A DNA stretch of 64,000 bases from Maricaulis sp. (GTDB lineage: Bacteria; Pseudomonadota; Alphaproteobacteria; Caulobacterales; Maricaulaceae). Both the position numbers and the translations under genes were made by a program. The notes under the pieces were generated by a model. It saw only the letters and a program-made list of their open reading frames with translations, did not search any database and was not told the origin of the DNA. The stretch is taken from positions 1,240,001 through 1,304,000 of the forward strand of contig NZ_JAEPNI010000001.1 of assembly GCF_017643475.1 (NCBI RefSeq), in the 5' to 3' direction. This document shows, piece after piece, positions 29,092-37,754 of the stretch. Within the stretch, counting starts at the first letter, position 1. The number at the start of each line of letters is the position of its first letter.

Positions 29092-31383
29092 TTACGGCAG
29101 ATCCCTCAAAAAGCTCTCCACGACCTTTTTCAGGCCGGCCTTGTCGAACTGGACGGAGTATTTCTCGCCATCGGCTTTCTTCACGGTTCCATAGCCGAAC
29201 TTGTCGTGGAAGACGCGGTCGCCGGCTTTCCACTTGCCGTTCTTGTCGGATCCGCCGCTGGAAATGATCTTGGCCTTGGCGTTGATCGTGGGCGGATCGG
29301 AGCGGCGGCCGGACTGGGTATTGGCCTGATAGCGTTTCCAGCCGGGTGAGGAATAGCTCGACGCCATCGGATCGGCATTGGCGGTGAAGCTCTCGCGTCC
29401 GGGGCCACCATCATAATAGCCGGTCTCGGACCTGGCCTCGACGTGATCGACGGGCAATTCATCGATGAAGCGCGACGGGATGACGGCTTGCCAGCGGCCA
29501 TAGATCATGCGGTTGGCGGTAAAGGAGATGACGGCCTGTTCGCGAGCGCGGGTGATGCCGACATAGGCGAGGCGGCGTTCTTCCTCCAGCGAGCGCGTAC
29601 CGCCTTCATCCAGCGAGCGCTGGGAGGGGAAGACGGTTTCTTCCCAGCCGGGCAGGAAGACGAGCGGGAATTCAAGGCCCTTGGCCGCGTGCAGCGTCAT
29701 CAGGGAGACCTCGTCCTCCTCGGTCGTGCGATCTGCATCAGTGACCAGCGAGACATGTTCCAGATAGGCTTCCAGGGTTTCCCATTCGCCCATGGAGCGG
29801 ATGAGTTCCTTGAGGTTCTCCAGACGGCCCGCCGCCTGGGGCGTCTTGTCCTCGCGCCACATGGCGGTATAGCCGCTTTCGTCCAGCACGATCTCTGCCA
29901 GTTCATCCAGGCGAGATTGCTCGGACTGTTCACGCCAGCGTTCCAGGTCGCGCAGGAAGACACTCAGCGCAGTCTTGGCCTTGCCGCGGATCTCGTCTGT
30001 ACCCAAGAGACGCCGGGTGGCCTCGGTCATGGGAACCTGCATCGCGCGTGCTGCAACAGCGATCTTCTGCACAGTTGTATCGCCAATGCCACGCTTGGGC
30101 GTGTTGACGATGCGCTCGAAGGCGAGATCGTCTTCCGGCGACCGGACGAGGCGCAGATAGGCATGGGCATCGCGCACTTCCGCGCGCTCGAAGAAGCGCG
30201 GGCCGCCGATCACCTTGTAAGGCAGGCCCAGCATGATGAAACGGTCCTCGAAGGCGCGCATCTGCCAGGAGGCGCGAACCAGTACCGCGGCGTCGGAATA
30301 ATAGCGGCCCTTGGAGCTCCAGTTCTCGATTTCCTCGGCAACGAAACGCGCTTCCGCCTCGCCATCCCAGATGCCGCGTACCTGGACTTTCTCGCCGCCA
30401 TCATCCTCGGTCCACAACGTTTTTCCGAGACGCGAACGATTGGCCGCGATCAGGCCGGAGGCCGCAGCCAGGATATGCTCGGTCGAGCGGTAATTGCGTT
30501 CCAGGCGGACGACATGGGCACCCGGGAAGTCCTTCTCGAAGCGCAGGATGTTGTCGACCTCGGCGCCGCGCCAGCCATAGATCGACTGGTCGTCATCGCC
30601 CACACAACAGATATTGCCCGTGCCCTGGGCCAGAAGGCGCAGCCAAAGATACTGGGAGACGTTGGTGTCCTGGTACTCGTCGACCAGGATGTAGCGGAAC
30701 TTCTTGTGATACTCGGCTAGCACATCGGTGTGGTCCTTGAAGATGTGCAGGGTGTGCAGCAGCAGGTCACCGAAGTCGCAGCAATTGAGCGTTTTCAGGC
30801 GTTCCTGGTAGATGGTGTAGAGGCCCTGGCCACGGCCTTCGGCAAAGGTCCACTTGTCCTCTTCTCCCAGTTGTTCCGGCTTGAGGCCGCGGTTTTTCCA
30901 GCCATCGATCAGCGAGGCGAGATGGCGGGGTGTCCAGCGTTTCTCGTCGATGTTTTCGGCCTGGATGATCTGTTTCAAGAGGCGTAGCTGGTCATCCGTA
31001 TCCAGGATGGTGAAATTGGATTTCAGCCCGACCAGTTCGGCATGGCGACGCAGGATCTGGGCGGAGATCGAGTGGAAGGTGCCCAGCCACGGCACGCCTT
31101 CGACCGCCTCACCGATGATCTTGCCGACACGCTCTTTCATCTCCCGAGCGGCCTTGTTGGTGAAGGTCACCGACAGGATCTGCCAGGGCTGGGCGCGACC
31201 GGTGGCCAGGATATGTGCCAGGCGGGTGGTCAGCACCCGTGTCTTGCCCGTGCCGGCACCGGCCAGCACAAGGACCGGACCCTCAACGGCTTCGACCGCT
31301 TCACGCTGTTCGGCATTGAGCCCTTCAAGATAAGGCGAGGGCGGCGCCGGGCGCGCCATGTCGGAGATGGAAAGTTCGGACAT
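29092..31383 (-). CDS. uvrD: UvrD/PcrA-type superfamily 1 DNA helicase
   Basis: 3'-5' DNA helicase for nucleotide-excision and mismatch repair. It has 763 aa from the ATG at 31383. SF1 motifs appear in order: LNAEQREAV (Q motif), AGAGTGKT (Walker A), TFTNKAAREM (Ia), GTFHSISAQILRRH, VDEYQDTN (Walker B), GDDDQSIYGWRGA (III), ERNYRST (IV), LMTLHAAKGLEF (V) and VGITRAREQ (VI). The C-terminus ends in a Tudor-like domain (GDRVFHDKFGYGTV) as in PcrA/UvrD. The gene is complete and normal in length. Confidence 0.95.
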   Translation of the reverse strand: MSELSISDMARPAPPSPYLEGLNAEQREAVEAVEGPVLVLAGAGTGKTRVLTTRLAHILATGRAQPWQILSVTFTNKAAREMKERVGKIIGEAVEGVPWLGTFHSISAQILRRHAELVGLKSNFTILDTDDQLRLLKQIIQAENIDEKRWTPRHLASLIDGWKNRGLKPEQLGEEDKWTFAEGRGQGLYTIYQERLKTLNCCDFGDLLLHTLHIFKDHTDVLAEYHKKFRYILVDEYQDTNVSQYLWLRLLAQGTGNICCVGDDDQSIYGWRGAEVDNILRFEKDFPGAHVVRLERNYRSTEHILAAASGLIAANRSRLGKTLWTEDDGGEKVQVRGIWDGEAEARFVAEEIENWSSKGRYYSDAAVLVRASWQMRAFEDRFIMLGLPYKVIGGPRFFERAEVRDAHAYLRLVRSPEDDLAFERIVNTPKRGIGDTTVQKIAVAARAMQVPMTEATRRLLGTDEIRGKAKTALSVFLRDLERWREQSEQSRLDELAEIVLDESGYTAMWREDKTPQAAGRLENLKELIRSMGEWETLEAYLEHVSLVTDADRTTEEDEVSLMTLHAAKGLEFPLVFLPGWEETVFPSQRSLDEGGTRSLEEERRLAYVGITRAREQAVISFTANRMIYGRWQAVIPSRFIDELPVDHVEARSETGYYDGGPGRESFTANADPMASSYSSPGWKRYQANTQSGRRSDPPTINAKAKIISSGGSDKNGKWKAGDRVFHDKFGYGTVKKADGEKYSVQFDKAGLKKVVESFLRDLP

Positions 31384-31471
31384 CACAATCTAGGGTCTTG
31401 GCAGTCGATAAAACGAGTCGATAGTCGAACTACTCTGGACCGATTGCGGCCATTTCCCAAGGGAGGGATGT

Positions 31472-31999
31472 GTGTTTGTTCGTTTTTTGTTCGCAATTTC
31501 AATGCTGATGCTGGCTGGCTGTGCATCGACGACTGTTCCGACCGAAAGCAGTCTGGCGGGCCTCACAAATTCCAGTTCACCCATCGATGTTCCTGAAATC
31601 GCCATTCTGCCTTTACGGCTTCAGGTTTCAGATGATTCCTGGGGCGAGGTCGGTGCTGTCCGGATCGCGGGCCGGACGCGTTATGTGCTCCTGCTGCCAT
31701 CACGTCAGCTGGGGCGGGCTGGAAGTAGCGTTGATGAGCACTGGATCGGCGCACAGGCTGAGGCTGCCCATGTTTATCTGGGGGATCTGGATGGCGATGG
31801 GGTGCGGGAAATTCTGATCCAGGAGACCAGAGGGAGTTTCTCGACATCCCGATTGTTGGGCGGTCAACTGACCAGCGATGAGCAGTGGCCGTTGTTTTGG
31901 CATATCGAGATGTTCGGAGATGAGGTCGCTGAACGCGTTATCCCGGACATGGAATTTCTAACGACACTTCGTGCGGACGCGTTCGCAACAGACGAATAG
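31472..31999 (+). CDS. putative lipoprotein with an FG-GAP/VCBS-like segment
   Basis: A 175-aa protein with a GTG start and a strong GGGAGGG ribosome-binding site at 31461-31467. The leader has lipobox LAGC around residue 17. The mature part contains AHVYLGDLDGDGVREILIQE, a D-x-D-G-D-G-x-x-E-I calcium-loop pattern seen in VCBS/FG-GAP repeats, but only one copy. Family unknown. It is divergent from uvrD. Confidence 0.75.
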   Translation: MFVRFLFAISMLMLAGCASTTVPTESSLAGLTNSSSPIDVPEIAILPLRLQVSDDSWGEVGAVRIAGRTRYVLLLPSRQLGRAGSSVDEHWIGAQAEAAHVYLGDLDGDGVREILIQETRGSFSTSRLLGGQLTSDEQWPLFWHIEMFGDEVAERVIPDMEFLTTLRADAFATDE

Positions 32000-32051
32000 C
32001 TGATCTGTATTGGATTGTTCGATCCAAGAAACGTTTGCAACTCGGACATGA

Positions 32052-32086
32052 AACGGCCCGCCGCAAAGGGGAGGCGGCGGGCCGTT
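32052..32086. terminator. strong 13-bp hairpin between two convergent genes
   Basis: AACGGCCCGCCGC (32052-32064) pairs perfectly with GCGGCGGGCCGTT (32074-32086) around a 9-nt loop. It lies just past the original end of the hemerythrin frame (-) and the lipoprotein stop (+). U-tracts are short on both sides, so it may be a weak intrinsic terminator or a 3' stabiliser. Confidence 0.5.
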
Positions 32087-32107
32087 GGAAAGCGGGAGAG
32101 GGGGGAG

Positions 32108-32515
32108 TTACCCGGCCTTCAAAAGATCTGCCTTCGGGCTGTATTTCATGTCGATCCCGCGAATATGTGCGGTCAGCCAGAGTTTGAGAAAGGTCAGGAA
32201 CTTCTACGGCACCTGCCCGCCGCTCCCCTTGATGTCGCTGGCATAGCCGGTGAACTTGTCCAGCAGGTCCTTGTGGATCAGCTTGTGCGAGGCGATGCCG
32301 GCATAGCCGATCAGCTCCATATAGGCTTCCTCGTCACGGAAATGATCGATGGTGACCTGGCCCAGCCGGTCCACGAGAGCGATGACATCCGGTCCGCTCC
32401 GGACCGCCTCGCGGGCGTCATAGATGTGGTTCATCAGTGACAGGATCTGCTGGTGCTCGTCATTCATCTTGTCGACGCCGACATCAAGCGAGCTGTCCCA
32501 GTTCATGAGGGGCAT
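32108..32515 (-). pseudogene. bacteriohemerythrin interrupted by an in-frame TAG codon
   Basis: Bacteriohemerythrins carry O2 on a non-haem di-iron site in a four-helix bundle. The open part (32204-32515) gives 103 residues with ligands H21 (DEHQ), H58 and E62 (HFRDEE), and H77 and H81 (ASHKLIH). Codon 104 is TAG (32204-32206 on the minus strand). The frame then continues without another stop for 31 codons to a TAA at 32108. These codons encode a normal fourth helix with the last two ligands, H117 and D122, in TAHIRGIDMKY. A single base change in what is probably a Glu codon explains it. Without readthrough the di-iron site would be incomplete. It could also be a sequencing error. Confidence 0.85.
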
Positions 32516-32606
32516 GAGGAAACTCCATCAGGTTGTTTGGAGCAATCATGATAATCCCTTATAAAAATGTGGTTAACTGAAATCGGCCTGCACCGAACCG
32601 TCGCGG

Positions 32607-32957
32607 TCAAGCCGCGAGGGAAGGCTGGACATACGGGCCCTTATCCACAAAGGAGAAGAAACCATTGGGAAATTCGCCGTTCTCGCACCGGATCATTTCC
32701 GCATACTCCACCAGATCCGCGAGAAAGTGTTCGTGCAGCGTCCTGATCATGCCCAGCTGGCGTGCGCCTTGCTCGGAAAGGCCAGCCTCGAACTTCTCGA
32801 ACTTGTCCTCGTACGTGCAGACGAGATCATTGATCAGCATGAGAACATGAGGGCTGCCGCTGCCGTAATCCTGGGCCAGGCGAAGCTGTACGATGATCTT
32901 GTCGACATCCGCGCTCATGGATGCCGTACGCGAGGGAGAGATCGAAGAAGTCGCCAT
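32607..32957 (-). CDS. small helical hypothetical protein
   Basis: About 116 aa from the ATG at 32957. The open frame allows a GTG at 33023, giving 138 aa, but neither start has a clear ribosome-binding site. It is predicted almost all alpha-helical (KIIVQLRLAQDYG, LMLINDLVCTYEDKFEKFEAG, RTLHEHFLADLVEYAEMIR) with a Pro/Phe-rich end. It is cytoplasmic. I do not recognise it. It lies between the hemerythrin and another helical protein, all on the minus strand, which suggests a shared function. Confidence 0.65.
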   Translation of the reverse strand: MATSSISPSRTASMSADVDKIIVQLRLAQDYGSGSPHVLMLINDLVCTYEDKFEKFEAGLSEQGARQLGMIRTLHEHFLADLVEYAEMIRCENGEFPNGFFSFVDKGPYVQPSLAA

Positions 32958-33059
32958 AATGTCAGCCGCACCATCATGTTTTAACCATGATGCATCATCA
33001 CGTGCAGGCTGCGTGATTGCCACTTATTATATAATATTATTGCTCAGGAAGCGGAAATT

Positions 33060-33590
33060 CTAGCCGAACAGGGCGTCGATATCGGCCTGGACAGACTCGT
33101 CTTCATAGTCAGCTTCGGCTTCGGCCTGGCCATTGATGGCCGCGGAGGCCGCGGCGATCAGTGGCTTGATCTCATCGGTGGCCATGCGGGCCACTTCGTT
33201 GCAGATCTCGGGGCTCTGAGCAGCACGTAGGAAGTCCTGGGCACGCTGGACCTCGCCATCGATCTGCAGGATCAACGTCTCCAGATGTACACGGACATCA
33301 CGCGGTGCAGCCTCATAGGCGACGACAGCCAGGTCACGGTCCTTGAAGGCGGACATCTCGAAATGTTCGACATAGCTGGCCGGTTTCCACTCAAGCACGT
33401 CTTCGGCGCAGTCACGCATGTCCGGAAGCATTTCCATCAACATGACAACTTCGTTGAAGTGATTGAGGTAGTCCGTAGCGAGGCCGGTCACCGGGTTGAT
33501 ATTGGCCGCACGCAAGGCGTCAGGCGCAAGCGCACCCTCGCCAAACACGGCGCCATTTAAGGCGTTGGAATCCAAGCCACCCGTCTCCAT
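33060..33590 (-). CDS. helical hypothetical protein with a CheZ/FliM-like C-terminal tail
   Basis: A 176-aa cytoplasmic protein, largely helical from residue 30, with an acidic linker (EAEADYEDE) and the C-terminal peptide SVQADIDALFG. Peptides of the S-Q-x-D-I-D-x-L-F kind close alphaproteobacterial CheZ-like phosphatases and open FliM, where they bind CheY-type regulators. No catalytic CheZ motif is evident, so a chemotaxis or motility role is inference only. It neighbours an interrupted bacteriohemerythrin, a family often tied to aerotaxis. Confidence 0.7.
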   Translation of the reverse strand: METGGLDSNALNGAVFGEGALAPDALRAANINPVTGLATDYLNHFNEVVMLMEMLPDMRDCAEDVLEWKPASYVEHFEMSAFKDRDLAVVAYEAAPRDVRVHLETLILQIDGEVQRAQDFLRAAQSPEICNEVARMATDEIKPLIAAASAAINGQAEAEADYEDESVQADIDALFG

Positions 33591-33663
33591 GGAGAACCGT
33601 CATAAACCAACATCCTTACAGAAGAATTATTCAATTCGGGCAAGCTGCAGTTTATGATCCGCG

Positions 33664-35295
33664 CTAGCGGTGTTCTTCCTCGCTGATCTCGGCAAGGGCT
33701 TTCGCATAGGCGGCCTGGGCATCGGCCTTGGTGATCCAGCCGATGATATTCTGATCGCCTTTGCGCTCCCGCACCGCAGCGCCCTCCAGCTGTTCCGCGT
33801 CGAGAACACCCATCGCCCGGCCCAGCGTGTCGTCCTCATAGAAGCAGGTCTCGTCCTTGACCTGGTCGGAACTCCACTCGACCAGTGGCATCATGAATTC
33901 GCGCACGCGAACCATTTGCAGGACAAGCCTGCTCGAACCACCGGAAATGTCATAACCCCGGCGCAGGACCTGTTTCTGGAACAGTGATCCTCCCTGAGCC
34001 GACTGGGTGAGCACGGTGGCGAGCGAAACCGCGACGAGAACCGCGACCGAGGCCTCGTAACTCGAGGTGAGTTCGAACACGATCAGCGTCGTCGATAGCG
34101 GTGCGCCGAGAACCGCGCCGGCCACAGCGCCCATACCGATCACGGCAAAGAAGCCTGCACCGGCAGTTTCAGCGCCCATGAACTGGGCCATGATAAGACC
34201 GAAGGCAGAGCCCAGCATGGCGCCCAGATAGATGGAAGGCGAGAATACGCCGCCAGCGAAGCGAAAGGCGAGGGTGATTTGGGTGGCGAGGGTTTTGAGC
34301 ACCAGCAACAAGATCAGCTCGCCGAACACGTACCGTGTCGCCAGTGCATTGGAGGTGGGTTCATAACCGACGCCCAGCACTTCCGGCGCAAAAACCGCGA
34401 TGAGGCCGACCAACAGGCCGCCGGGAACGGGCAGTGTCCAGAGTGGGATATTGAGGCCGCGCGCGCGGTTCTCGACGAAGGCACTGCCGTGCAGCACACC
34501 GCGATTGAACACCACCGCAAGACCGGCTGCAGCCAGGCCAAGTACCGCTGCGGCCGGGAAATCCCAGGTATGAGCCTGATGCATGGCCAGGAAGCCGAAG
34601 ACCTGATCCTGGCCCAGATGATGTCGAACAACCAATGCCCCCACCACGCTGGACACAGCAACGGGCGCAATCGAGCGCAGGGCATAATGGCCGAGTACGA
34701 CCTCGAACGCGAACAGCGCACCGGCTACGGGCGCGTTGAAACTGGCGGACACGGCTGCTGCTGCGCCACAGGCCAGGAGAATGCGGCTGCCGCGAGCATT
34801 GAGGCCGACAAGCCTTGAAACCAGCGATGCCAGCGTGCCGCCAAGATGCACGGCCGGCCCCTCGCGGCCCGCGCTGCCGCCGCCACCCAGCGAAATGCAC
34901 GCCATGAGTGCCGAATACAGCCCGGATTTCAGCTCGATCTGGCCTTTGCCGACGGCACGGGCCTCGATCACGTCCGGCACACCGCGCGAACGGAAATTCT
35001 TCAACAGGCCCAGCCGGTCGCCGAGCAGAAGCATGAGTGAAATGACGATGCCGGTGATCACCGGGATGGCCCAGCGTCGCCAGACCGGGAAATTGGCCGC
35101 GGTACTGGCGAGGTGTTCCTCGGTGGCACCAAAGGCGAATTGTTCAACAAGCCCAATGCCCAGGCGCAGGCCGAGCGTGGCATATCCAGCGACCAGCCCG
35201 ACCACCAGGCCCATCAGCCAGAGCGCGGGTCCGCGTCCATCTCGAAAGGATTGCACCAGCCCGGTGAGCGGTGTGGAAGGCGGGGAATCAGACAC
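33664..35295 (-). CDS. ClC-type chloride channel/antiporter
   Basis: A 543-aa membrane protein from the GTG at 35295. The start is uncertain because the frame stays open to 35424 without a clear ribosome-binding site. ClC selectivity segments are visible: GSAGREGPAVHLGG, the FAGGVFSPSIYLGA segment and GAPLSTTLIVFELT, with about 14-18 hydrophobic helices. The last 90 residues form a single degenerate CBS-like region (REFMMPLVEW...GWITKADAQAAY). Whether it is a channel or an H+/Cl- exchanger cannot be told. Confidence 0.9.
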   Translation of the reverse strand: MSDSPPSTPLTGLVQSFRDGRGPALWLMGLVVGLVAGYATLGLRLGIGLVEQFAFGATEEHLASTAANFPVWRRWAIPVITGIVISLMLLLGDRLGLLKNFRSRGVPDVIEARAVGKGQIELKSGLYSALMACISLGGGGSAGREGPAVHLGGTLASLVSRLVGLNARGSRILLACGAAAAVSASFNAPVAGALFAFEVVLGHYALRSIAPVAVSSVVGALVVRHHLGQDQVFGFLAMHQAHTWDFPAAAVLGLAAAGLAVVFNRGVLHGSAFVENRARGLNIPLWTLPVPGGLLVGLIAVFAPEVLGVGYEPTSNALATRYVFGELILLLVLKTLATQITLAFRFAGGVFSPSIYLGAMLGSAFGLIMAQFMGAETAGAGFFAVIGMGAVAGAVLGAPLSTTLIVFELTSSYEASVAVLVAVSLATVLTQSAQGGSLFQKQVLRRGYDISGGSSRLVLQMVRVREFMMPLVEWSSDQVKDETCFYEDDTLGRAMGVLDAEQLEGAAVRERKGDQNIIGWITKADAQAAYAKALAEISEEEHR

Positions 35296-35500
35296 AGCAA
35301 AGCTTTGTCCTGCGTCGCACGGATAGACAAGGTGGAGCAAAGAAAAGGCTCGGCTTGCAGGCCGGGCCAGTGGGGAGCTGATGATGTGTTTGCTGGCCAG
35401 TTGCCCTTGTGTCGTTCCAGCCAACTGGGGCGCACGACAAAGCGAGGTGATTTCAGGTCATTGCCCATTCGCAAGGCTGTGGAATACAAGCTGAACCTGG

Positions 35501-35707
35501 TTAGTCGCGGAGGGCGCGCAGAACCCAGACGCGGACGGATGAAGCCAGTGGCTCCACGCCGCGGGCCTCGTCGATCTCTCCGATCAAGCTGGCCATGGAT
35601 TGCCCGCGTTCGGCGGCTGCGGCGTCCAGCACATCCCAGAACTCGCTTTCCAGCGACAGACTGGTGCGATGGCCGGACAGTGAAATAGAGCGCTTGATCA
35701 AGGGCAT
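35501..35707 (-). CDS. ribbon-helix-helix domain protein
   Basis: A 68-aa protein of the RHH_4 type common in Alphaproteobacteria. The N-terminal strand KRSISLSGHRTSLSLE is followed by two helices (EFWDVLDAAAAERG and MASLIGEIDEAR) and a short C-terminal helix (SSVRVWVLRALRD). DNA binding is expected from the fold, probably as a dimer. It is oriented with the ClC gene but about 200 bases away. Its target is unknown. Confidence 0.85.
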   Translation of the reverse strand: MPLIKRSISLSGHRTSLSLESEFWDVLDAAAAERGQSMASLIGEIDEARGVEPLASSVRVWVLRALRD

Positions 35708-35791
35708 GTCTCTACAAAGCCAAGCTCTTTTCCTTCGTCAAGCTTTCGTCACGCCTTGGCCGCCACTAAATAGGAGGCAGAGGAGACAAAT

Positions 35792-36460
35792 ATGCGATCA
35801 TTCGAGGAAATTCGTGACCTGGCGCTGGGATATCACCCCGATCTGGATGAGCGCCTGAAGGAGTATTACACGCCGCGCAGCCGGGACGAGATCCGCGCGC
35901 TGCCTGACAGTCGCTGGCTTGCCGAAATGACCAAGCGTGTCTTCCAGTCCGGCTTCGTGTGGAAGGTGATCGAGGCCAAGTGGGATGGGTTCGAGGAGGC
36001 ATTCCATGGTTTCGACCCGGCCCGTGTCAGCTTCTATTCCGACGAGGATGTCGAGCGCCTTGTCAGTGACAAACGCATCGTTCGCAACGGCCAGAAAATC
36101 ATGGCGACGATCCAAAATGCCCAGATGATCCAGGATGTTGTGGCCGAACACGGCTCGTTTGGTGCCTTCCTGGCCGATTGGCCGGTCGAGGATCAGATCG
36201 GCTTGCAGGAGTTTCTCGGCAAGAAGGGGTCGCGGCTGGGCGGCATGACCGGCCAGTACTTCCTGCGTTTCTCCGGCTGGGATGCATTCATTGTGTCCGG
36301 TGATGTTGTTGCGGCGCTCGTTCGCGAGGGCGTGATCGACAAGGCGCCTACGTCAAAGAAGGCCGGGAAGGCCGTCCAGGACGCGTTCAATCACTGGCGC
36401 GAAGAAAGCGGACAGCCCCAGGCATTGATCAGTCGCACACTGGCGATGAGCATCGGTTAA
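35792..36460 (+). CDS. DNA-3-methyladenine glycosylase I family protein, cysteine-free
   Basis: A 222-aa member of the Tag branch of the HhH-GPD superfamily, which excises alkylated adenine. Family segments are LAEMTKRVFQSGFVWKVIEAK, AFHGFDPARVSFYSDEDVERL, RIVRNGQKIMATIQNAQ and the late SGDVVAAL. Canonical Tag binds zinc with Cys and His at its two ends. This protein has no cysteine at all and lacks the N-terminal C-x-W start, so it belongs to a zinc-free variant group. Substrate range may differ. Confidence 0.85.
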   Translation: MRSFEEIRDLALGYHPDLDERLKEYYTPRSRDEIRALPDSRWLAEMTKRVFQSGFVWKVIEAKWDGFEEAFHGFDPARVSFYSDEDVERLVSDKRIVRNGQKIMATIQNAQMIQDVVAEHGSFGAFLADWPVEDQIGLQEFLGKKGSRLGGMTGQYFLRFSGWDAFIVSGDVVAALVREGVIDKAPTSKKAGKAVQDAFNHWREESGQPQALISRTLAMSIG

Positions 36461-36547
36461 GGGCTTGCTTACCGAAGTCTGACTACTGGGGTGCGGATTT
36501 GAGCTAAATGCGGCAAATCTGTTCCATCGAAGACTGGTCGTAGAGTT

Positions 36548-36853
36548 ATGCGTCGTTGGCACAAGCCGATACCCTTATCCAAACTCCACGCCGGACGTGT
36601 CCCTGACACGCCCGGGGTCTTCGTGTTGCTTGAGGATGAGGGCAATCTGGCGTCCGTGTTGAAAATCTCGCCGGCGCGCTCGCTCAAGCGGTCCTTTGAG
36701 CGTGAACTCGATCCCCCGGCCGGATATCAGCCGGCCTATCCGTCGGCGATGATGTTTTTCGAGACCTTCTCCGAAGTTGCCGAGGCGGAGCGCCTGCTGG
36801 GCGAGTACAAGCGGCGTCACGGGCGTAACCCGGCGCTTAATTCTCCGTACTAG
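36548..36853 (+). CDS. short protein resembling a GIY-YIG domain
   Basis: A 101-aa cytoplasmic protein. The pattern PDTPGVFVLLEDEGNLASVLKISPARSLKRSF, then MFFETFSEVAEAERLLGEYKRRHGRNPALN, follows the GIY-YIG order (P-G-V-x strand, nL-x-x-R-like helix, A-x-x-E-x-x-L helix, closing L-N). The catalytic Tyr of the second motif is not obvious, so activity is doubtful. The assignment is inference from layout. The last 17 bases overlap the convergent DUF4169 gene. Confidence 0.65.
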   Translation: MRRWHKPIPLSKLHAGRVPDTPGVFVLLEDEGNLASVLKISPARSLKRSFERELDPPAGYQPAYPSAMMFFETFSEVAEAERLLGEYKRRHGRNPALNSPY

Positions 36854-37055
36854 GCGCTTCCCCGTCTGGCGAGGTGTTCCCTTCGAGCTTTTTCGCCTCG
36901 ACTTCTCGGAGCAGGCGCTCGCGTTCCAGCTGAACCGGTTCGCGCAGGGCCTTCGGCGTGCCGTGTTCCACCCGGTTGGCCTCGGCCTGTCTGGCCTTGT
37001 CCTCGCGCTGCTTGCGCTTGCGGAACTGTCGGAGGTTGACGGGTTTGGAGGCCAT
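36837..37055 (-). CDS. DUF4169 family protein
   Basis: A 72-aa, highly charged protein from the ATG at 37055 (MASKPVNLRQFRKRKQRED). The conserved core continues ARQAEANRVEHGTPKALRE, and an acidic tail follows. This is the DUF4169 pattern found in Alphaproteobacteria. It is likely an extended charged helix. Function is unknown. The frame stays open upstream to 37181, but there is no support for a longer start. It lies 4 bases downstream of the PhyH-like gene on the same strand. Confidence 0.85.
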   Translation of the reverse strand: MASKPVNLRQFRKRKQREDKARQAEANRVEHGTPKALREPVQLERERLLREVEAKKLEGNTSPDGEAPSTEN

Positions 37056-37059
37056 GACT

Positions 37060-37752
37060 CTAGTTATTCTGCAGACCGAAAGACCAATCAAGCCCTGCCG
37101 GAAGCGCATTAGGCGGGGCGAAGTCGATATGCAAAACTCGCCGTCGCTTTGGTTCTTGCGCGCGCTCCGAAGCGTGCACAATCAGCGTTTTGAGGGCGAG
37201 GACGTCGCCGGTGTGTGCTGGATGAACGACGGGACGGATCCGCCGCACTTCTCGCGCCACCGCCTCAACTGAAAGACGCCCCATTTTGTGCGATCCGGGA
37301 AGAGTCTTTAGTGGAGCGTTGGTCGGGCCGCTGTCATCCAGATGAACGCGCAGTGTGACCATTTGCTCGCTCAACGAAACCGGCGGTTCGACATGAGGAA
37401 CGCCAGATTTGTTGGTCCACCGTTCGAAGCCAGGTTGGGAGTATTCTTGGGCCAGGGGCAACACCCGGTCTTGGTGCCAATCGACTGCCCAGTTCACACT
37501 TTCTGACTTGTCGAACAGCAAAAGGCGTACGGGCCTAAGTGGTTGACCTTCGAGTTTGCTGGCGATGGAGCAAAGCCCACCGGAGGCCATGATGGCGTTT
37601 AGCAGGGCCGGCTTCGGTTGGGCCAATCGTTGTCCAGCCCCCTGATCAGTCGCTCCAAGAAGCTTCCGATAGGTTTCAACGCCCATGACGGAAAGGGCAC
37701 CCTCCAGCAGAAGGGCGCCCTCACGTTGGAAACTGTCGCGGTCCAGGAGCAA
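37060..37752 (-). CDS. phytanoyl-CoA dioxygenase (PhyH) family protein
   Basis: A 230-aa Fe(II)/2-oxoglutarate oxygenase. The HxD of the metal triad is in VDWHQDRVLPL. The distal His is probably in LKTLIVHASERA, followed by the Arg of KRRRVLHIDF that would hold 2-oxoglutarate. The central LRVHLDDSGPTNAPLKTLPGSHK segment is typical of PhyH. The substrate is unknown. It follows fumC by 2 bases, so the two are probably one transcript; fumarate and succinate are also products or inhibitors of this enzyme class. Confidence 0.85.
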   Translation of the reverse strand: MLLDRDSFQREGALLLEGALSVMGVETYRKLLGATDQGAGQRLAQPKPALLNAIMASGGLCSIASKLEGQPLRPVRLLLFDKSESVNWAVDWHQDRVLPLAQEYSQPGFERWTNKSGVPHVEPPVSLSEQMVTLRVHLDDSGPTNAPLKTLPGSHKMGRLSVEAVAREVRRIRPVVHPAHTGDVLALKTLIVHASERAQEPKRRRVLHIDFAPPNALPAGLDWSFGLQNN

Positions 37753-37754
37753 GC

